Source: Sarcomyxa edulis
Taxonomy: Eukaryota > Basidiomycota > Agaricomycetes > Agaricales > Mycenaceae
DNA length: 64,000 bases
Direction of reading: 5' to 3'
Assembly: GCA_009761415.1 (NCBI GenBank)
Contig: QUOL01000007.1
Location: 1,054,001 to 1,118,000 of the forward strand
A program made the position numbers and the translations under genes. Positions 1-10,444 of the stretch are shown one piece after another. Below the pieces are notes generated by a model. The model was not told where the DNA came from and ran no database searches. It saw only the letters and a list, made by a program, of their open reading frames with translations. Position 1 is the stretch's first letter. Every line of letters starts with the position of its first letter.

Positions 1-3000
1 GATGTCTGTCCCGGGCTGATCCTCGACGAGGCCAGAGAACCACCGGAATGATGTGCAGACGCTCGAGACGGAATTGACGAAGCGGGAGATGCCCTGGGTG
101 TCGTTCGGCGGTCTGATTTTGCTTGTGTAGGTGTGGATGAAGAGGTTAATCCGCTGTTCAGATCGAGTCCCTCTCCCCCTTTCATTTTGCCAACAGCTCC
201 ACCTACAAGTGCCTCAACCTCCAACTCTACTCTCGTCTCCCTCCAATCTCGCTTGTAAATGGTTTCAGAAGATAGCCCGTCTTCGAAGGACCGCAAATTG
301 ATTTCCATCCGACTGTCCCCATGGTCGTCCATATTTTGTGGTATACCTTCATTCGTCATGCGGGCTTCGAAGCTATCTAGGGATATCGAGCCAGAGTTTT
401 TGACAAGGTATCTGGCGTTGAGTCTCTCCTTCTCAGCTTGTTCTTTCTCCATTTCTTTCGGATCGAGAACGGTAGCGTCGCCAAGATTTTCGATCCACTC
501 CCAGGGACGATTTACAACAGGACCGCCATGCGACAGCTTGCCGTCTGCATCCCTATGAGCGTTCACGAGCTGTGACACGACGCTGTTCGCATGATGCGGA
601 ATGAGAGAGCGAAGTTGATCTCGATACTCTGGCGGTACACCCGATGGGATGCCAGAAGAGGGTAGCTGGGGATAATTCTTGAATGGATCGAAGGTCAGGG
701 CTTTCATGTCAGAGGGTATCTCTGATGTGATTTATTAGTGTCTCCAGCATTGTAAATCCCAAATGAGAGGCGCACCGTCTATAAGATAATAAAGAGTATC
801 GATGAGGATGGAAGATACGACGAGGTCTTGCGTAGTCCCGGCGCAGTATGACTACAGAGAATATATCAGTGAATGCGAGTGAGCGCCTGAGAAATTTCGA
901 AGACGTCACCAATATCAGTCTAAAGAGCGTCGATGGGAGGGTGGAACTGTTTTCCTTCCTCTTTGCGCTCCAAGGATCTCGGAATCCCAAACTGAATTGC
1001 ACTAGGCGTGCCAGTACTGCGACACTTCTGGCGATGTCTGAGGGTGCGTGTTTCGAGATTTGATCTTTTGCCGAGAGGAGAGACTCGACAGCCTTAAACT
1101 GGGAACATACTAGAAGGATGAATTGTTCTTGTATATCACCGACCAAGGGAGGGAGTAAGGAGGGATCATCCCGCCATGGCTCGGCGATATGTGTCAGTGC
1201 ACGCAGAAGCTCGCCTAGGCGTCTGATACCTTTCACGAAGTCGTCGGACTCGACGGAAAGGCTATTGAGAATCTCCGTAATACATTTGAGGCCGTTATTG
1301 ACAAACTATAACCACGATTAGGTCAGGTTTGGGAGAGCTGAGATAGGCCCCAAGTACCTTGCCGGCAACAGCGCTATCGACATCCCGAGTCAGCTCTGCC
1401 ACGAAGTAGGCTTCTTCCGGAGTCATCGAATGGCGAAAGATCATCGACGTCAATTTGTCGAGACCAGCACTAGCATCTTGGAAAGTCGAGTCTTGCGAAA
1501 GTGCTCGACCCATCTGCCTGAGGTTGAACTGGAGTTGTATCGCAGTGCCTGATAACTTCCACGGGCTTAGGAGACAGGATATTTCTGGCCAGCTGGAGAG
1601 ATCTACGTCTGAAAGTCGGGTTGCGTTAGAAAACATAAGAAATCAGATTCGGAGTGTACCGACTGTTCGAGGTTTCGCACAAAATCATCTTGAGCGCCGA
1701 TATGATAGGTTCCCCGAGGCTTTCACCAGCTTCCCCAGGTTGGAGTGATTGGCCGAACGCATCCCTGACCGCGTCGAGGTTCCGATAAGCACCCTGTCGG
1801 AAGTCGGGGTCTTTGCATAGAGCACAACGCAGCGACGCAAATTCCTGCCGGAGAGACTCAGATAGTTCTTCCCTATTCTCGAGGGAAACAAGCACAGGTA
1901 CGGAGGCTACCAGTAATGAGAAATGTGGTTCAGTATATGCATCCTGCCGCCTTGTACGGATGCACTGCAAGTCAAAAATGTCGGTGGGAGGCATCAAGTC
2001 ACCACTACCATCTTCACGAAATAGCATAGACTCGAAAAGATTATTAGCCGCGCCGAGGAAGACTTCGAGGGATTGTCCGCCAGAACCGAGTGTACCGAGT
2101 TGCCACGCTGGGTAAACTAAACCTTTCAGGATCGTAGTTGTCTTAAGTGCACCGTGCACTACAAGATATAACAATACGACAGTCAAGGCATCCCATATAT
2201 CGGTGCTCAGTCCAGCTATCTCTTTTTTGCCGGGACCAAGAAACCATCGGAGGACATGATCGTCTAGCCCGCTGGGGAGGTGTTGATCAACATGTAACAA
2301 AAAGGCGCCATAGCGTAGCGCACATGCCCGTCGATCAATGACATCAGGTGTCATCTGGGGGACCTGACGAAGGCTAGCAACAGCGTTGTCCCATACTTTC
2401 CACGCCCAGTCGGTCGACATTCGGTACTTGAACCAAAGCCCATTGGCTAGTATAGATGGGGCATCGACATGAGGATCACCAGCAAGAAGGAGGATCTCTG
2501 GTAGAACACTTGGAACAGGATTAGCATGATCGCTTCGAGGTTCAAGGGCCTAAACAGTAGAAACTGAGGATCAAGGCTCGACATGGATGTTGAGAAAGCT
2601 CACGAGTGTGAAAGCGGAGATATCAGCGGCAACTTGTTCACGAGAGGCAGGATGGAGGTGTCGACCGTTATCGACCTGCATCAATAAAGCAAGCAGTCCA
2701 CGAGATTGGATCCCCCGGGCCCTCCAAATCTGATGGGTGTTATAGAGGGCAGTGGTGATAATCGCATTGGCGTTGATGCACGTCCAAATGAGTGCAAATC
2801 GATGAAAAGTGTCGATAACCGCGGTCAATAAATCCATGGTGGTACAGCGTTCCAGAACAAATTGGCTGAGCTATCAAACCAACCATTATTCTTTCCTCCT
2901 CGATAGTTGAGGTTGCCAACTCACCTCGAGAACAGCCTCAAAGCATTTTGCATGATACATAAGTTCTACTGACATGCAATACGATCTCAAGAGATTCGGT

Positions 3001-5616
3001 TCGCTACTACCATCTGTATGGCTAGATTGTCTATCAGAACAAGATGGGAGCTATGCAAGTTAAAGGCACTTACTTGGGGATTTGCCTGCGAAGAATTGGC
3101 AGAAGCCAGATCCTGAAAGTACGAACTTGCTCAAAACGCGAAGCTAATAGCATGGCAGAGCAATTTGACAAAAGAGTTGTGGTTGACAAGAACGACGGGG
3201 ATGGATCACCTGGGAAACGGAGTATTAGAAAGAGAAACACGAGACAAGCTTATCGACACTCATACCTCCGAATAGTTCCGGTAAGATTGTTCTGATCTCC
3301 TTTCTTATTTCCCGTTCGTTCAAGTCCTCTGGCGTCTCCCTCGCACGGACACCGTACAACGTGACCTTACGTTGGCTGATGAGCGATGCGCTTGAATCAT
3401 ACAAGGGCATACATCTCAAGAAATCTCGATGGCGAGAAACACCTACCTGATATAAACGAGTCCGTCAGCATGATCACGTTCATGTCTATTGATGAGGGGA
3501 AATAGCACCCACTTCGTTGCTCGCAAGGCCAGGTTCGCCACGAGCAATGAGACGTTGAATATAGCTCGCATAAGAGAATAGACCGTGTTTCACTAGCTTC
3601 CCAAATATTAGAGTAACAGCTCGAATGCTTTCCGGATCTCCAGCGGCTTCGGAAGAATCTAGCCAATCAAAAAGCTGATCTTGCAAGCGTTCATCTGGTG
3701 GAGTACAATCACGCCGCGTTGCGCGTGCTCCAGCCTTGTCGCGCCAATTCCGGAGAAGAGTTACTGCTGCGAAGGGTCGGTGATCACCGTATTGTCGGGG
3801 TGTGACGCTCCAGGTCAATAGCAAGTCGAGCTTGTCGACAAAAGCAGCAGAGTCGTCGGAGTCGATGTCAAAGAACTGGACATCCTCCATATCCGTGTTG
3901 CGTGAAATGGAGTTGAGAAGCTACGACAGTGATGATGATCAGATGTTGGTTCTCTGGTCAATTATGCAGACAAATTCTACCTGTACATCAGCGACGGAAC
4001 TTCCAAGACGCGCCAGTCCTCGAGGAGGTAGATTGCGAAAGAGCATGGCCTCATTTCTCCGTCTGATATCGGTCAGATTATCGAGTAAGATATATTGGAT
4101 CTCCTGCGAGTTCTGCTCGATCAGTTGCTGATTCGAGGGGTGTGCTACGGTCTCGGTCAAAGCCTGCACGAGAAATGTAGAATGCATATTCCACATCCGA
4201 GGACTAACAAAGGCATCTGGGATAGCTAGACAAAACCTCTGTATGGTGAAAACTCATTAACAAAGGAATGATTAGAGAAATTGAGGCACAAACCTGCAAA
4301 AGTGTTTTTAGTAAGGCCTCCGTGCCAAGAAGGAGTTCCTGAGCAGCGGATGCACGAATCTAATCCCAGGTCAGAACGAAGAGATGAAAAGATGATATAA
4401 GATCGCACCTCCAGTAATTTCGCTAGACAGCCCTCGATGAACGGGCGTGCCAAAGCCCGACAGCGAAGCATGCCATCAAGGTAATCATCTGCCAACCGAG
4501 CTAAGAACCCAGCCTGAGCTAAATTGCAAGCGTTCATCTGCTGTACGACCCATACAAGGAATGTATGATTATCGACAAGCCCTTCGGAATAAAATGTCCG
4601 TAAAAGTTTGAGACTGCGAGAAGGTCTAAACAAAGCACCGAACAGAAGATATACAATTACCCACCAATATGTGAACCGTGAGATCCATCGTTCACGGGTA
4701 TCCACATCAGCGAGAACTCCCTTGAACGTCTGTTTGATATTCAAGCCAGGTCTCGGAGCACTCGGCAATGCAATGTCGGCCAACTGTTTCTTCATATAGC
4801 TTGTGACGACGTTTGCCCATTCGATACTGTATTGAGTTGGATTATATGAGGGTCTGTTGCGTAAACCGGCCTATATCTGATTATCAATAAGGGTGCCATA
4901 TCTGACAATAGGTCACGTACGGTCTCATTAGCACCAAAAACGCGCAAAAGCCAAACAGCTCGGGAAATCGCAACGTTATTGGACTGCAATAGGTCCAGTA
5001 GATCGTGTCCTTTAGCACCGTGTGGTACACTTTTTCCAAGTTTATGCAAAGGGACTTCGGGATTAGCGAGGTCTGCAAACCACGCCTGCCTTTTGGCATC
5101 GTTGAGCGTCACACGCGACGGCATACGAAATGTGGATGGCCTAGACATACTTGAGTATAAATCCCAGCATCATGGAGCACAACTCACGGAATTGGTGGCA
5201 CACGATCAGCCCGTCGAGTGAATATTTCATTCATGAGATTCTCAAGCGTTGCGAGCGACTCTGCTTCGCGAAGATATGCGTTCGTCATTACTGGTCCGCT
5301 GAATGTCTCGGACTGGGATATACATTTCAATTTCGGTGTTACGCTGTTGTGGCAAAGGCACGTACCGACACCGTCTGACCGAGTATGAATCCATTCCGAA
5401 CGTTAGCCTCGGAAAGAAGGTCTTCATCCTGACCAGGGCGAGGAGGGTAGAATCCGATATAGCCTAAGGTGTCTCTATAAGCTGTGATAGTGAGATATGG
5501 CGAACGATCAACGTACCCAGGTCACCCGATGCATGAGTTTTGGGTAACCAATCTGGAGGATGAGATTCGTAAACTGGAAGAGGGATTGCCGGTTTTTTGT
5601 CTTCCTTGGGGGGCAT
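1..5616 (-). CDS. MED12: Mediator complex subunit 12 (SRB8), 3' end outside window
   Basis: MED12 is the scaffold of the CDK8 kinase module of Mediator in the nucleus, where it activates the kinase and helps repress or tune RNA polymerase II transcription. The start is taken at 5616 (MPPKEDKKPAIP), with an in-frame TGA just upstream. The N-terminus reads YESHPPDWLPKTHASGD, then after an intron GFYPPRPGQDEDLL and NGFILGQTV, the usual fungal MED12 opening. Next comes the Med12 domain (LNDAKRQAWFADLANPEVPL, LLQSNNVAISRAVWLLRVFGANE, about 5140-4910) and the helical region with RERWISRFTYWW and ALARPFIEGCLAKLLEV (4795-4400). Many short introns interrupt it. The last frame (MKALTFDPFKNYPQLP, then acidic and Ser/Thr-rich) is open to position 1, so the stop lies outside. 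Exon borders in the middle were not all resolved. Confidence 0.9.
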
Positions 5617-5837
5617 CGCTTGAGCTTTTCATACGTGCATGTCTAGTCGCCACTACGTTGAAGGGACCCGGGTACTAGTCAGAAAACAAAGTGCGTCTTC
5701 ATGAACGTTGGAACTCGATCATGTTCACACGTGGCTTTTTGGGATCGAGGCTACTCTCTGTCCAAGGACTGTTATAACGTTACAAAAATGTATAAAGATG
5801 TACGGTAAATGTGTTGGTATTCTCAAAACTTATCCTC

Positions 5838-6915
5838 TCAACTCGAACCTGCGCCTGAAGACTCTATCGTCGCGAGAAAATCAGCTATATCCTTGGCGAC
5901 GATGTTGTGCACTTTGCTCGTTGGATGGAGATGGTCCATCCAGATATCTCCCCCGGGTCTCTTCACTTTGGTGGGATCAAATCCATGGGCTCCAGGACTA
6001 TCCAGAATATACGAGAACGTCGCATAAGACGAGAAGAGCAATGTCGTGACGTCAGGATGAGAGGACGAGAATGTCTGGATCGATGATAGCAGTCCAGCGT
6101 TCCATTTCAGATAAGGTTGCGAGCGGTCACCCCCCGCAGGCACTGTGAGGATCTGGAAGTCAAAGGTTGCATTGAGAGACAAGTGATAAATTGACTGACC
6201 AGCCGGAGATCTGTGGATCGGCGGAACATCGATGAATAGAAAGTTTCGAGCCCCAGCAGCGTATAATTTTTCTTGAAGAGAGACTAGCAATGTCTGTGGT
6301 CCGGAAGGGTCAGTTGACCATCTGTAAGGATACCATTAGCCCGCGGATTCATTGAAAAGTGTCGGACACGCACGCGCAGTCATTTATTCCAACCCAGGTC
6401 ACTACATCATATTTGTTAGACGTCAGCTAATGAGGCTACTATACATTCTCACCAAAGAGAGTGTCATTGGAATTCCAAGCCGCCCAGTCAGGTCGTTTCC
6501 CAACAGCCGGTAAGAATCGATCTTGGATTTGGTGTTGTACACCATTAACGCGATCGCCACCGACAGCATAGTCATGAACGAGCAGTCCCGATGCCAGATA
6601 CTCTTCGTCTTGTTTATCGCTCGAAGGCTTGAACTTTGGATGAGGACAATGCTCGGTGATGAGGTGGCCAACCCAGTTAGGCTTGCCAGGTTCGGCCCAA
6701 GTCTGACCAGGATACGGGACACCCAAGGGGTTAGAGTGAGTAGGAGGGGGGTTCTTTCTGTAGTCCTCGACAGAGCTGTATGAGTCTCCGCTGTATCCAA
6801 ATGGGCCTTTGTCAGTTACTATCGAAAACCGTATAGATTTTGCCTACAACACGACCAGATGACGGATCGCGGAGAATCCTGGCCAACTGGAGCTTACTTG
6901 GAGCGCAGTAGACAT
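5838..6915 (-). CDS. GDSL/SGNH-family esterase
   Basis: Serine esterase of the SGNH hydrolase fold, close to the fungal acetylesterase-like proteins (CE16 type); the substrate is probably an acetylated carbohydrate or lipid, which the sequence does not settle. Block I is VVFGDSYSS, with the nucleophile Ser, and is split by the first intron (exon 1 6848-6915, exon 2 from 6790). Block III is WVGINDCA after the second intron, giving the oxyanion Gly-x-Asn. Block V is MDHLHPTSKVHNIVA near the C-terminus, with the catalytic Asp and His. All key residues are present, so the enzyme looks active. No convincing signal peptide is seen after the ATG (MSTALQVSSSWPGFSAIRHL), so it may be intracellular or the start may be incomplete. 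A retrotransposon end lies about 180 bp upstream of the start codon and may affect its promoter. Confidence 0.85.
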
Positions 6916-7095
6916 TTCAGTGAGGCTATAGATGAGATCAGCGAAGCAAAGAAGTCTGAATTTGAGTAGCGGTACTAAAGGGTACTAATTGTCGATGTGG
7001 AATGAGTCCGAGTCGCGTCGGTCGGCTCCGAGTCTCCGGAGGACCCGTCCAGCCGGAGCCTCCGAAATCGGCCTCAAATCTGCTTTCGGTCCTCT

Positions 7096-7191
7096 TCAAT
7101 GCTTTGACGAGATCCGAAGGGGAGTTTTTGGGGACAACTACGGTTGGATTCCATTGCCCTCTTGTCCGTCACGGGGACAGGACTCAAGCCA
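7096..7191 (-). repeat. B2 terminal repeat of YR retrotransposon
   Basis: This 96-bp sequence is identical to 7556-7651. It forms the 3' end of the element on the minus strand. Outside it the two copies diverge at once, which fixes the boundary. Confidence 0.85.
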
Positions 7192-7272
7192 GCAACTGTA
7201 AGGAACTAAGTAACTAAGTAACAAGAAAAAAGAATTGTAGACCTAAATGATAAGATAAGGGATGGCGGGTGG

Positions 7273-7555
7273 GAGAGAAAAAGTTGAGTGACTGCGTGCT
7301 ACGTGCAAGCTGCGAGCGATGCGTGAAGACGGGTGAGATAAATCTACGAAGGGGAGGAAAAGAACTGACCTGCGAGCGATGCGTGAAGACGGGTGAAGAA
7401 AACTTCGCATGCTCGCAGGGCTCGACTATATGTATGAAGACGGAAGTAAAAGGAAAAAGCCCATAGGCGGCGAGGCAGGGAGAATAAAGAGACGAGTACG
7501 TAGCCGCATGCATTGACCAACTGCAGTCATCACCCTCACCACACTGCACTACCCA
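7273..7555 (-). repeat. A2 repeat of YR retrotransposon
   Basis: The 283-bp sequence matches 11481-11763 with a single difference (a G/A in the purine run near 7450). It contains two internal copies of a 26-bp motif (starting near 7310 and 7371; core GCGAGCGATGCGTGAAGACG). It abuts B1 without a gap. Confidence 0.88.
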
Positions 7556-7651
7556 TCAATGCTTTGACGAGATCCGAAGGGGAGTTTTTGGGGACAACTA
7601 CGGTTGGATTCCATTGCCCTCTTGTCCGTCACGGGGACAGGACTCAAGCCA
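7556..7651 (-). repeat. B1 repeat of YR retrotransposon
   Basis: Internal copy of the 96-bp B repeat, directly next to A2. In the split-repeat model the B1-A2 junction is the template that rejoins the two ends of the RNA. It overlaps the last few codons of the recombinase frame. Confidence 0.85.
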
Positions 7652-10444
7652 AGGAGGATGCGACGTGAAGGGCCGGAGGCCTGTAAGCTGTCGCGGAGGG
7701 TTGTACCCAGTGGAGGAGAGATGACATTTGAAGGATGCGGGGGGTGGGTACGTCGATATACAACTTGTATGCGTCGCTTCGCCAACGGCCCAGTAGCTGG
7801 ATTTCGTAGTCTGAGAATCCCGCTGCACCTGCTGAAGAGGCTCCACCTCTGCGAAAACTCTGTCCGGCGTAAAGGCGCTCGTCAAATCCTCCTGCTCGCA
7901 GGGCTGTACGAATTGATTCGATGAGCAGAGAGCGCGTGAGAGGCTTTCCCGTGTGTGTGAGAAAGAGCGGCGCATCGGGGGGTGCTGGGTGGGCAATGAA
8001 CATAGCTTTGATGGCAGTGATAGGGCAGGATGCCCGACCGGGCGCGGCGGCCACAAGAACGGTGACGCCTTTGCGGAAAGGGTCTGTTTTTGAGGCTGGC
8101 AGTGTGAGTTGGAGGTGTGTAGCGGTTTCGAAGTTGGGAAGGAAAGTGATGGCGCTGCGTGAGAGGTTGACACTAGGGTTCCACTTTTCGGTGTTTGCCA
8201 CGGTGAACTCTCCGCATCGAAGGAAGGCGGCGAACGCGAGACAGCAAGCGGCTGTGAGTGTCCTGTAGTCCAAGCCGTTAGCTTCGTTGATGTGGTGCAA
8301 GAGGGTAAGGAGGATTGGTAGGGTGATGGGAAGCTTGGGCTTTCGGTCCTTTTCACCGTGGTAACGTTTGATGCCGCGGATGAGGCGCTGTACAAGAGGT
8401 GACTCGGTCGGTGAGAAGTCGAGATCATTGTCGACATGAAGGGATCGGACATGGGAAAGGTATGCTTTGATGGTTTTGGGTTGAACCTGCCCTCCGAGCG
8501 AGCATATCCATTCCATAATGGCCGGCTGAGAGGCGGGGAGAGGGGAAGGGTTACAGAAACCGTGGGTAGTACAGAACTTGAGGAAGGAGCGTTGTCCCGT
8601 GGAATATGTGCGGCGGGTGCTGGAGGCGAGGCCGTGCCATAAGTAGAAGGCCACGTTCGGAGAATACTGACGGTTGGACTGATACCAGACTGCGGACGGG
8701 GCTTCAAGGTGGGCTGTTTGTTTAGATAAGGGGCGAGTTCGAAGAGTTTTGAATATGAAAAACGAGATGCATGGTCAGCAAGCGCGTTCTCGGAAGATGA
8801 TAACCAAACAGCGGAAAAAGTGAAATCGAGCTGGGCAGTCATCATCAAAAATCTGCGAAGGAGGTCCATAGTCGGTGAGGAACGGATCGTAAGTTTGTTG
8901 AGAGCTCCCACCACATCGTCGTTATCAACGTGAAAAATGATGTGCATGCCGCGGAATGAACTCCTCCATCTCAGAACGGATTCGTTCACGGCCAGCAGCT
9001 CCTTGAACTGAATGTCTTTGAGACGGTGTCGCCGTGCCACCCGAGTAGAAAACCACTCCTTGCCGAAGATCCCACCCAATCCTTTAACACCACTGGCGTC
9101 AGTATAGATATGAATGGTAGGCCGTTTGGGTGTGAGGAGGCGAACCCCATTCCAGCCCGGTGTGAAAGTTGTCCACCACGCAAGGTCTGCTCGAGCACCT
9201 TTGGAAATCCGTTTTCGTGAATGGGGAGAGGTGAAGGTCATTGAGAAATCGATAAGCTGGCGGATGAAAGCACGAGATATTGGAATGACTTGGGAAGCGA
9301 ACTGGAGAAAGCCAGTCAGCTCCTGGAGCTCACGAAGGGTGCAAGATGTTCGGGTGTTCCAGGAAGTGAGAAGCTGCCGAAGGAAGATGAGTTTATCTTG
9401 GGGAAGCCGCGCCTCCATTGCCTCGGAATCCAGCTCAAGTCCGAGGAACTCGATACACGTTGAGGGTCCCAAGGTTTTGGAGGTTTGGAATGACAGTCCT
9501 AGCTGTTTGCCGAGGGCTTGTATCCAGCTGAGAGCGTTACGGGCCTCCTGAATGGGGGTTGAAGGAGGGAAAATGGGTAGAAAGTCGTCGAGATAGTGGC
9601 GGAGAAACCCTGGAATGTGGCGGGAAATGATCCAATGAAGAGCTTCCGCGAAGAGGTTAAATATATATGGGGCTGATCGGAGACCGAATGCCAGCACGAT
9701 ATCGTACCACAGTTGATCCAACCATGTAAACCCTAGATAATGCCAGTCCAAAAAGCGGACTGGTATGTGCTTGAAGGCATCCTGGAGATCGAGTTTGGCC
9801 ATGAGTGACTGTGGGCCTGAGCTTTGAAGGTCGCGAACTGCTTGTTCGAAGAAATCATAAGATATATAAGCTTCGGTGTCGGGGATGCCCGAGTTGACCG
9901 AGGTTCCGTCAGGCCATGAGAGGTGATGAATGCGCCGACGTTTTGTGCCGTTTTTTCGGGTGATTGAGCCAAGAGGCGATGACCTGAAGTTAGGAAAGGG
10001 TGCAGTGGGAAAGGGGCCGTGTGTACGGCCAAGGGCAATGTGAGCATCAATGTCGGCTTGGACTGACTCGGAGAACTCAAGAGCGGACTTGAGATTGGAG
10101 CTTGGTTGCTCATGTTCATCACTCGAAAATCCAATGCAAGCTCCGAAGTCTATTATGTGTAGGATAGTAGATACAAAAATAGGATCAGGGTAGTCGGCTA
10201 GGTGATATGCCCAGGCCTCCTTTTTGAGTGTCGAAGAAACTGGTTTAAGGCCAATATTCGACGGTGGGGGGAGGTTGCAGCGTGGATTTGTGTTAGGACG
10301 AAGTGGGGGTGGTGCACCAGCAGGGAAGCTGTCAGCGTAAGGAAGCGAGGCGAGAAACGGGTTCTGCCGCGAAGCGTCAGGGACGGGCTCGTCCGGTGGG
10401 CCAGGACGAGAAAGGGAGAGTGCAATACTCGTCCTGCCGGCACT
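7598..10444 (-). CDS. Reverse transcriptase-RNase H (pol) of the retrotransposon
   Basis: This frame directly follows the gag stop codon at 10447-10445 in the same frame. After a linker (DYPDPIFVSTILHIIDFG) come RT motifs: SPLGSITRKNGTKRRRIHHL, GIPDTEAYISYDFF, MAKLDLQDAFKHIPV, and the catalytic box HYLDDFL. RNase H follows, with acidic residues in IYTDASG, FKELLAVN, VDNDDVVG and ALADHASR; all four are present. The useful part ends near 8700 (SYSKLFELAPYLNKQP). The frame then stays open over the recombinase gene to 7598, but that tail has no domain and is probably not a real product. The first Met of the RT core is at 9802, which is inside the domain, so translation most likely enters from gag. 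Copies genome RNA into cDNA. Confidence 0.85.
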   Translation of the reverse strand, partial: SAGRTSIALSLSRPGPPDEPVPDASRQNPFLASLPYADSFPAGAPPPLRPNTNPRCNLPPPSNIGLKPVSSTLKKEAWAYHLADYPDPIFVSTILHIIDFGACIGFSSDEHEQPSSNLKSALEFSESVQADIDAHIALGRTHGPFPTAPFPNFRSSPLGSITRKNGTKRRRIHHLSWPDGTSVNSGIPDTEAYISYDFFEQAVRDLQSSGPQSLMAKLDLQDAFKHIPVRFLDWHYLGFTWLDQLWYDIVLAFGLRSAPYIFNLFAEALHWIISRHIPGFLRHYLDDFLPIFPPSTPIQEARNALSWIQALGKQLGLSFQTSKTLGPSTCIEFLGLELDSEAMEARLPQDKLIFLRQLLTSWNTRTSCTLRELQELTGFLQFASQVIPISRAFIRQLIDFSMTFTSPHSRKRISKGARADLAWWTTFTPGWNGVRLLTPKRPTIHIYTDASGVKGLGGIFGKEWFSTRVARRHRLKDIQFKELLAVNESVLRWRSSFRGMHIIFHVDNDDVVGALNKLTIRSSPTMDLLRRFLMMTAQLDFTFSAVWLSSSENALADHASRFSYSKLFELAPYLNKQPTLKPRPQSGISPTVSILRTWPSTYGTASPPAPAAHIPRDNAPSSSSVLPTVSVTLPLSPPLSRPLWNGYARSEGRFNPKPSKHTFPMSDPFMSTMISTSHRPSHLLYSASSAASNVTTVKRTESPSFPSPYQSSLPSCTTSTKLTAWTTGHSQPLAVSRSPPSFDAESSPWQTPKSGTLVSTSHAAPSLSFPTSKPLHTSNSHCQPQKQTLSAKASPFLWPPRPVGHPALSLPSKLCSLPTQHPPMRRSFSHTRESLSRALCSSNQFVQPCEQEDLTSAFTPDRVFAEVEPLQQVQRDSQTTKSSYWAVGEATHTSCISTYPPPASFKCHLSSTGYNPPRQLTGLRPFTSHPPWLESCPRDGQEGNGIQP
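7644..8654 (-). CDS. Tyrosine recombinase (YR) of the retrotransposon
   Basis: Site-specific recombinase thought to integrate the circular cDNA of the element. The N-terminal core-binding part reads VAFYLWHGLASSTRRTYSTG, and the same frame is open further upstream (SAVWYQSNRQYSPN), so the true product probably begins earlier, by frameshift from the RT frame or by fusion. Catalytic region: box I Arg in FLRCGEF, box II in AGQSFRRGGAS, then LLGRWRSDAYKLYI with the GRW and the nucleophile Tyr. The box II position, usually His in H-x-x-R, is Gln here. No stop codons interrupt it. It lies in a different frame (-1) from the RT-RNase H frame and overlaps it by about 1 kb. Confidence 0.85.
   Translation of the reverse strand: MAFYLWHGLASSTRRTYSTGQRSFLKFCTTHGFCNPSPLPASQPAIMEWICSLGGQVQPKTIKAYLSHVRSLHVDNDLDFSPTESPLVQRLIRGIKRYHGEKDRKPKLPITLPILLTLLHHINEANGLDYRTLTAACCLAFAAFLRCGEFTVANTEKWNPSVNLSRSAITFLPNFETATHLQLTLPASKTDPFRKGVTVLVAAAPGRASCPITAIKAMFIAHPAPPDAPLFLTHTGKPLTRSLLIESIRTALRAGGFDERLYAGQSFRRGGASSAGAAGFSDYEIQLLGRWRSDAYKLYIDVPTPRILQMSSLLHWVQPSATAYRPPALHVASSLA

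Noticed and set aside
259..558. Plus-strand open frame at the left edge
   Set aside because: It lies antisense to the open MED12 frame, which continues to position 1 with family-like sequence.
5838..6915. GDSL esterase as the SGNH-hydrolase ORF that animal Ngaro elements carry
   Set aside because: It lies outside the B2 repeat, has introns and reads as an ordinary cellular esterase; closeness is coincidence.
7214..7549. Open frame of about 110 residues within the A2 repeat (and its copy at 11467-11757)
   Set aside because: It falls in the terminal repeats of the element and has no domain; the two copies differ at the one base that separates A1 from A2.
7598..8600. Extension of the RT frame across the recombinase gene as a real domain
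   Set aside because: It is Ser/Pro/Thr-rich, without motifs, and overlaps the well-conserved recombinase in another frame.
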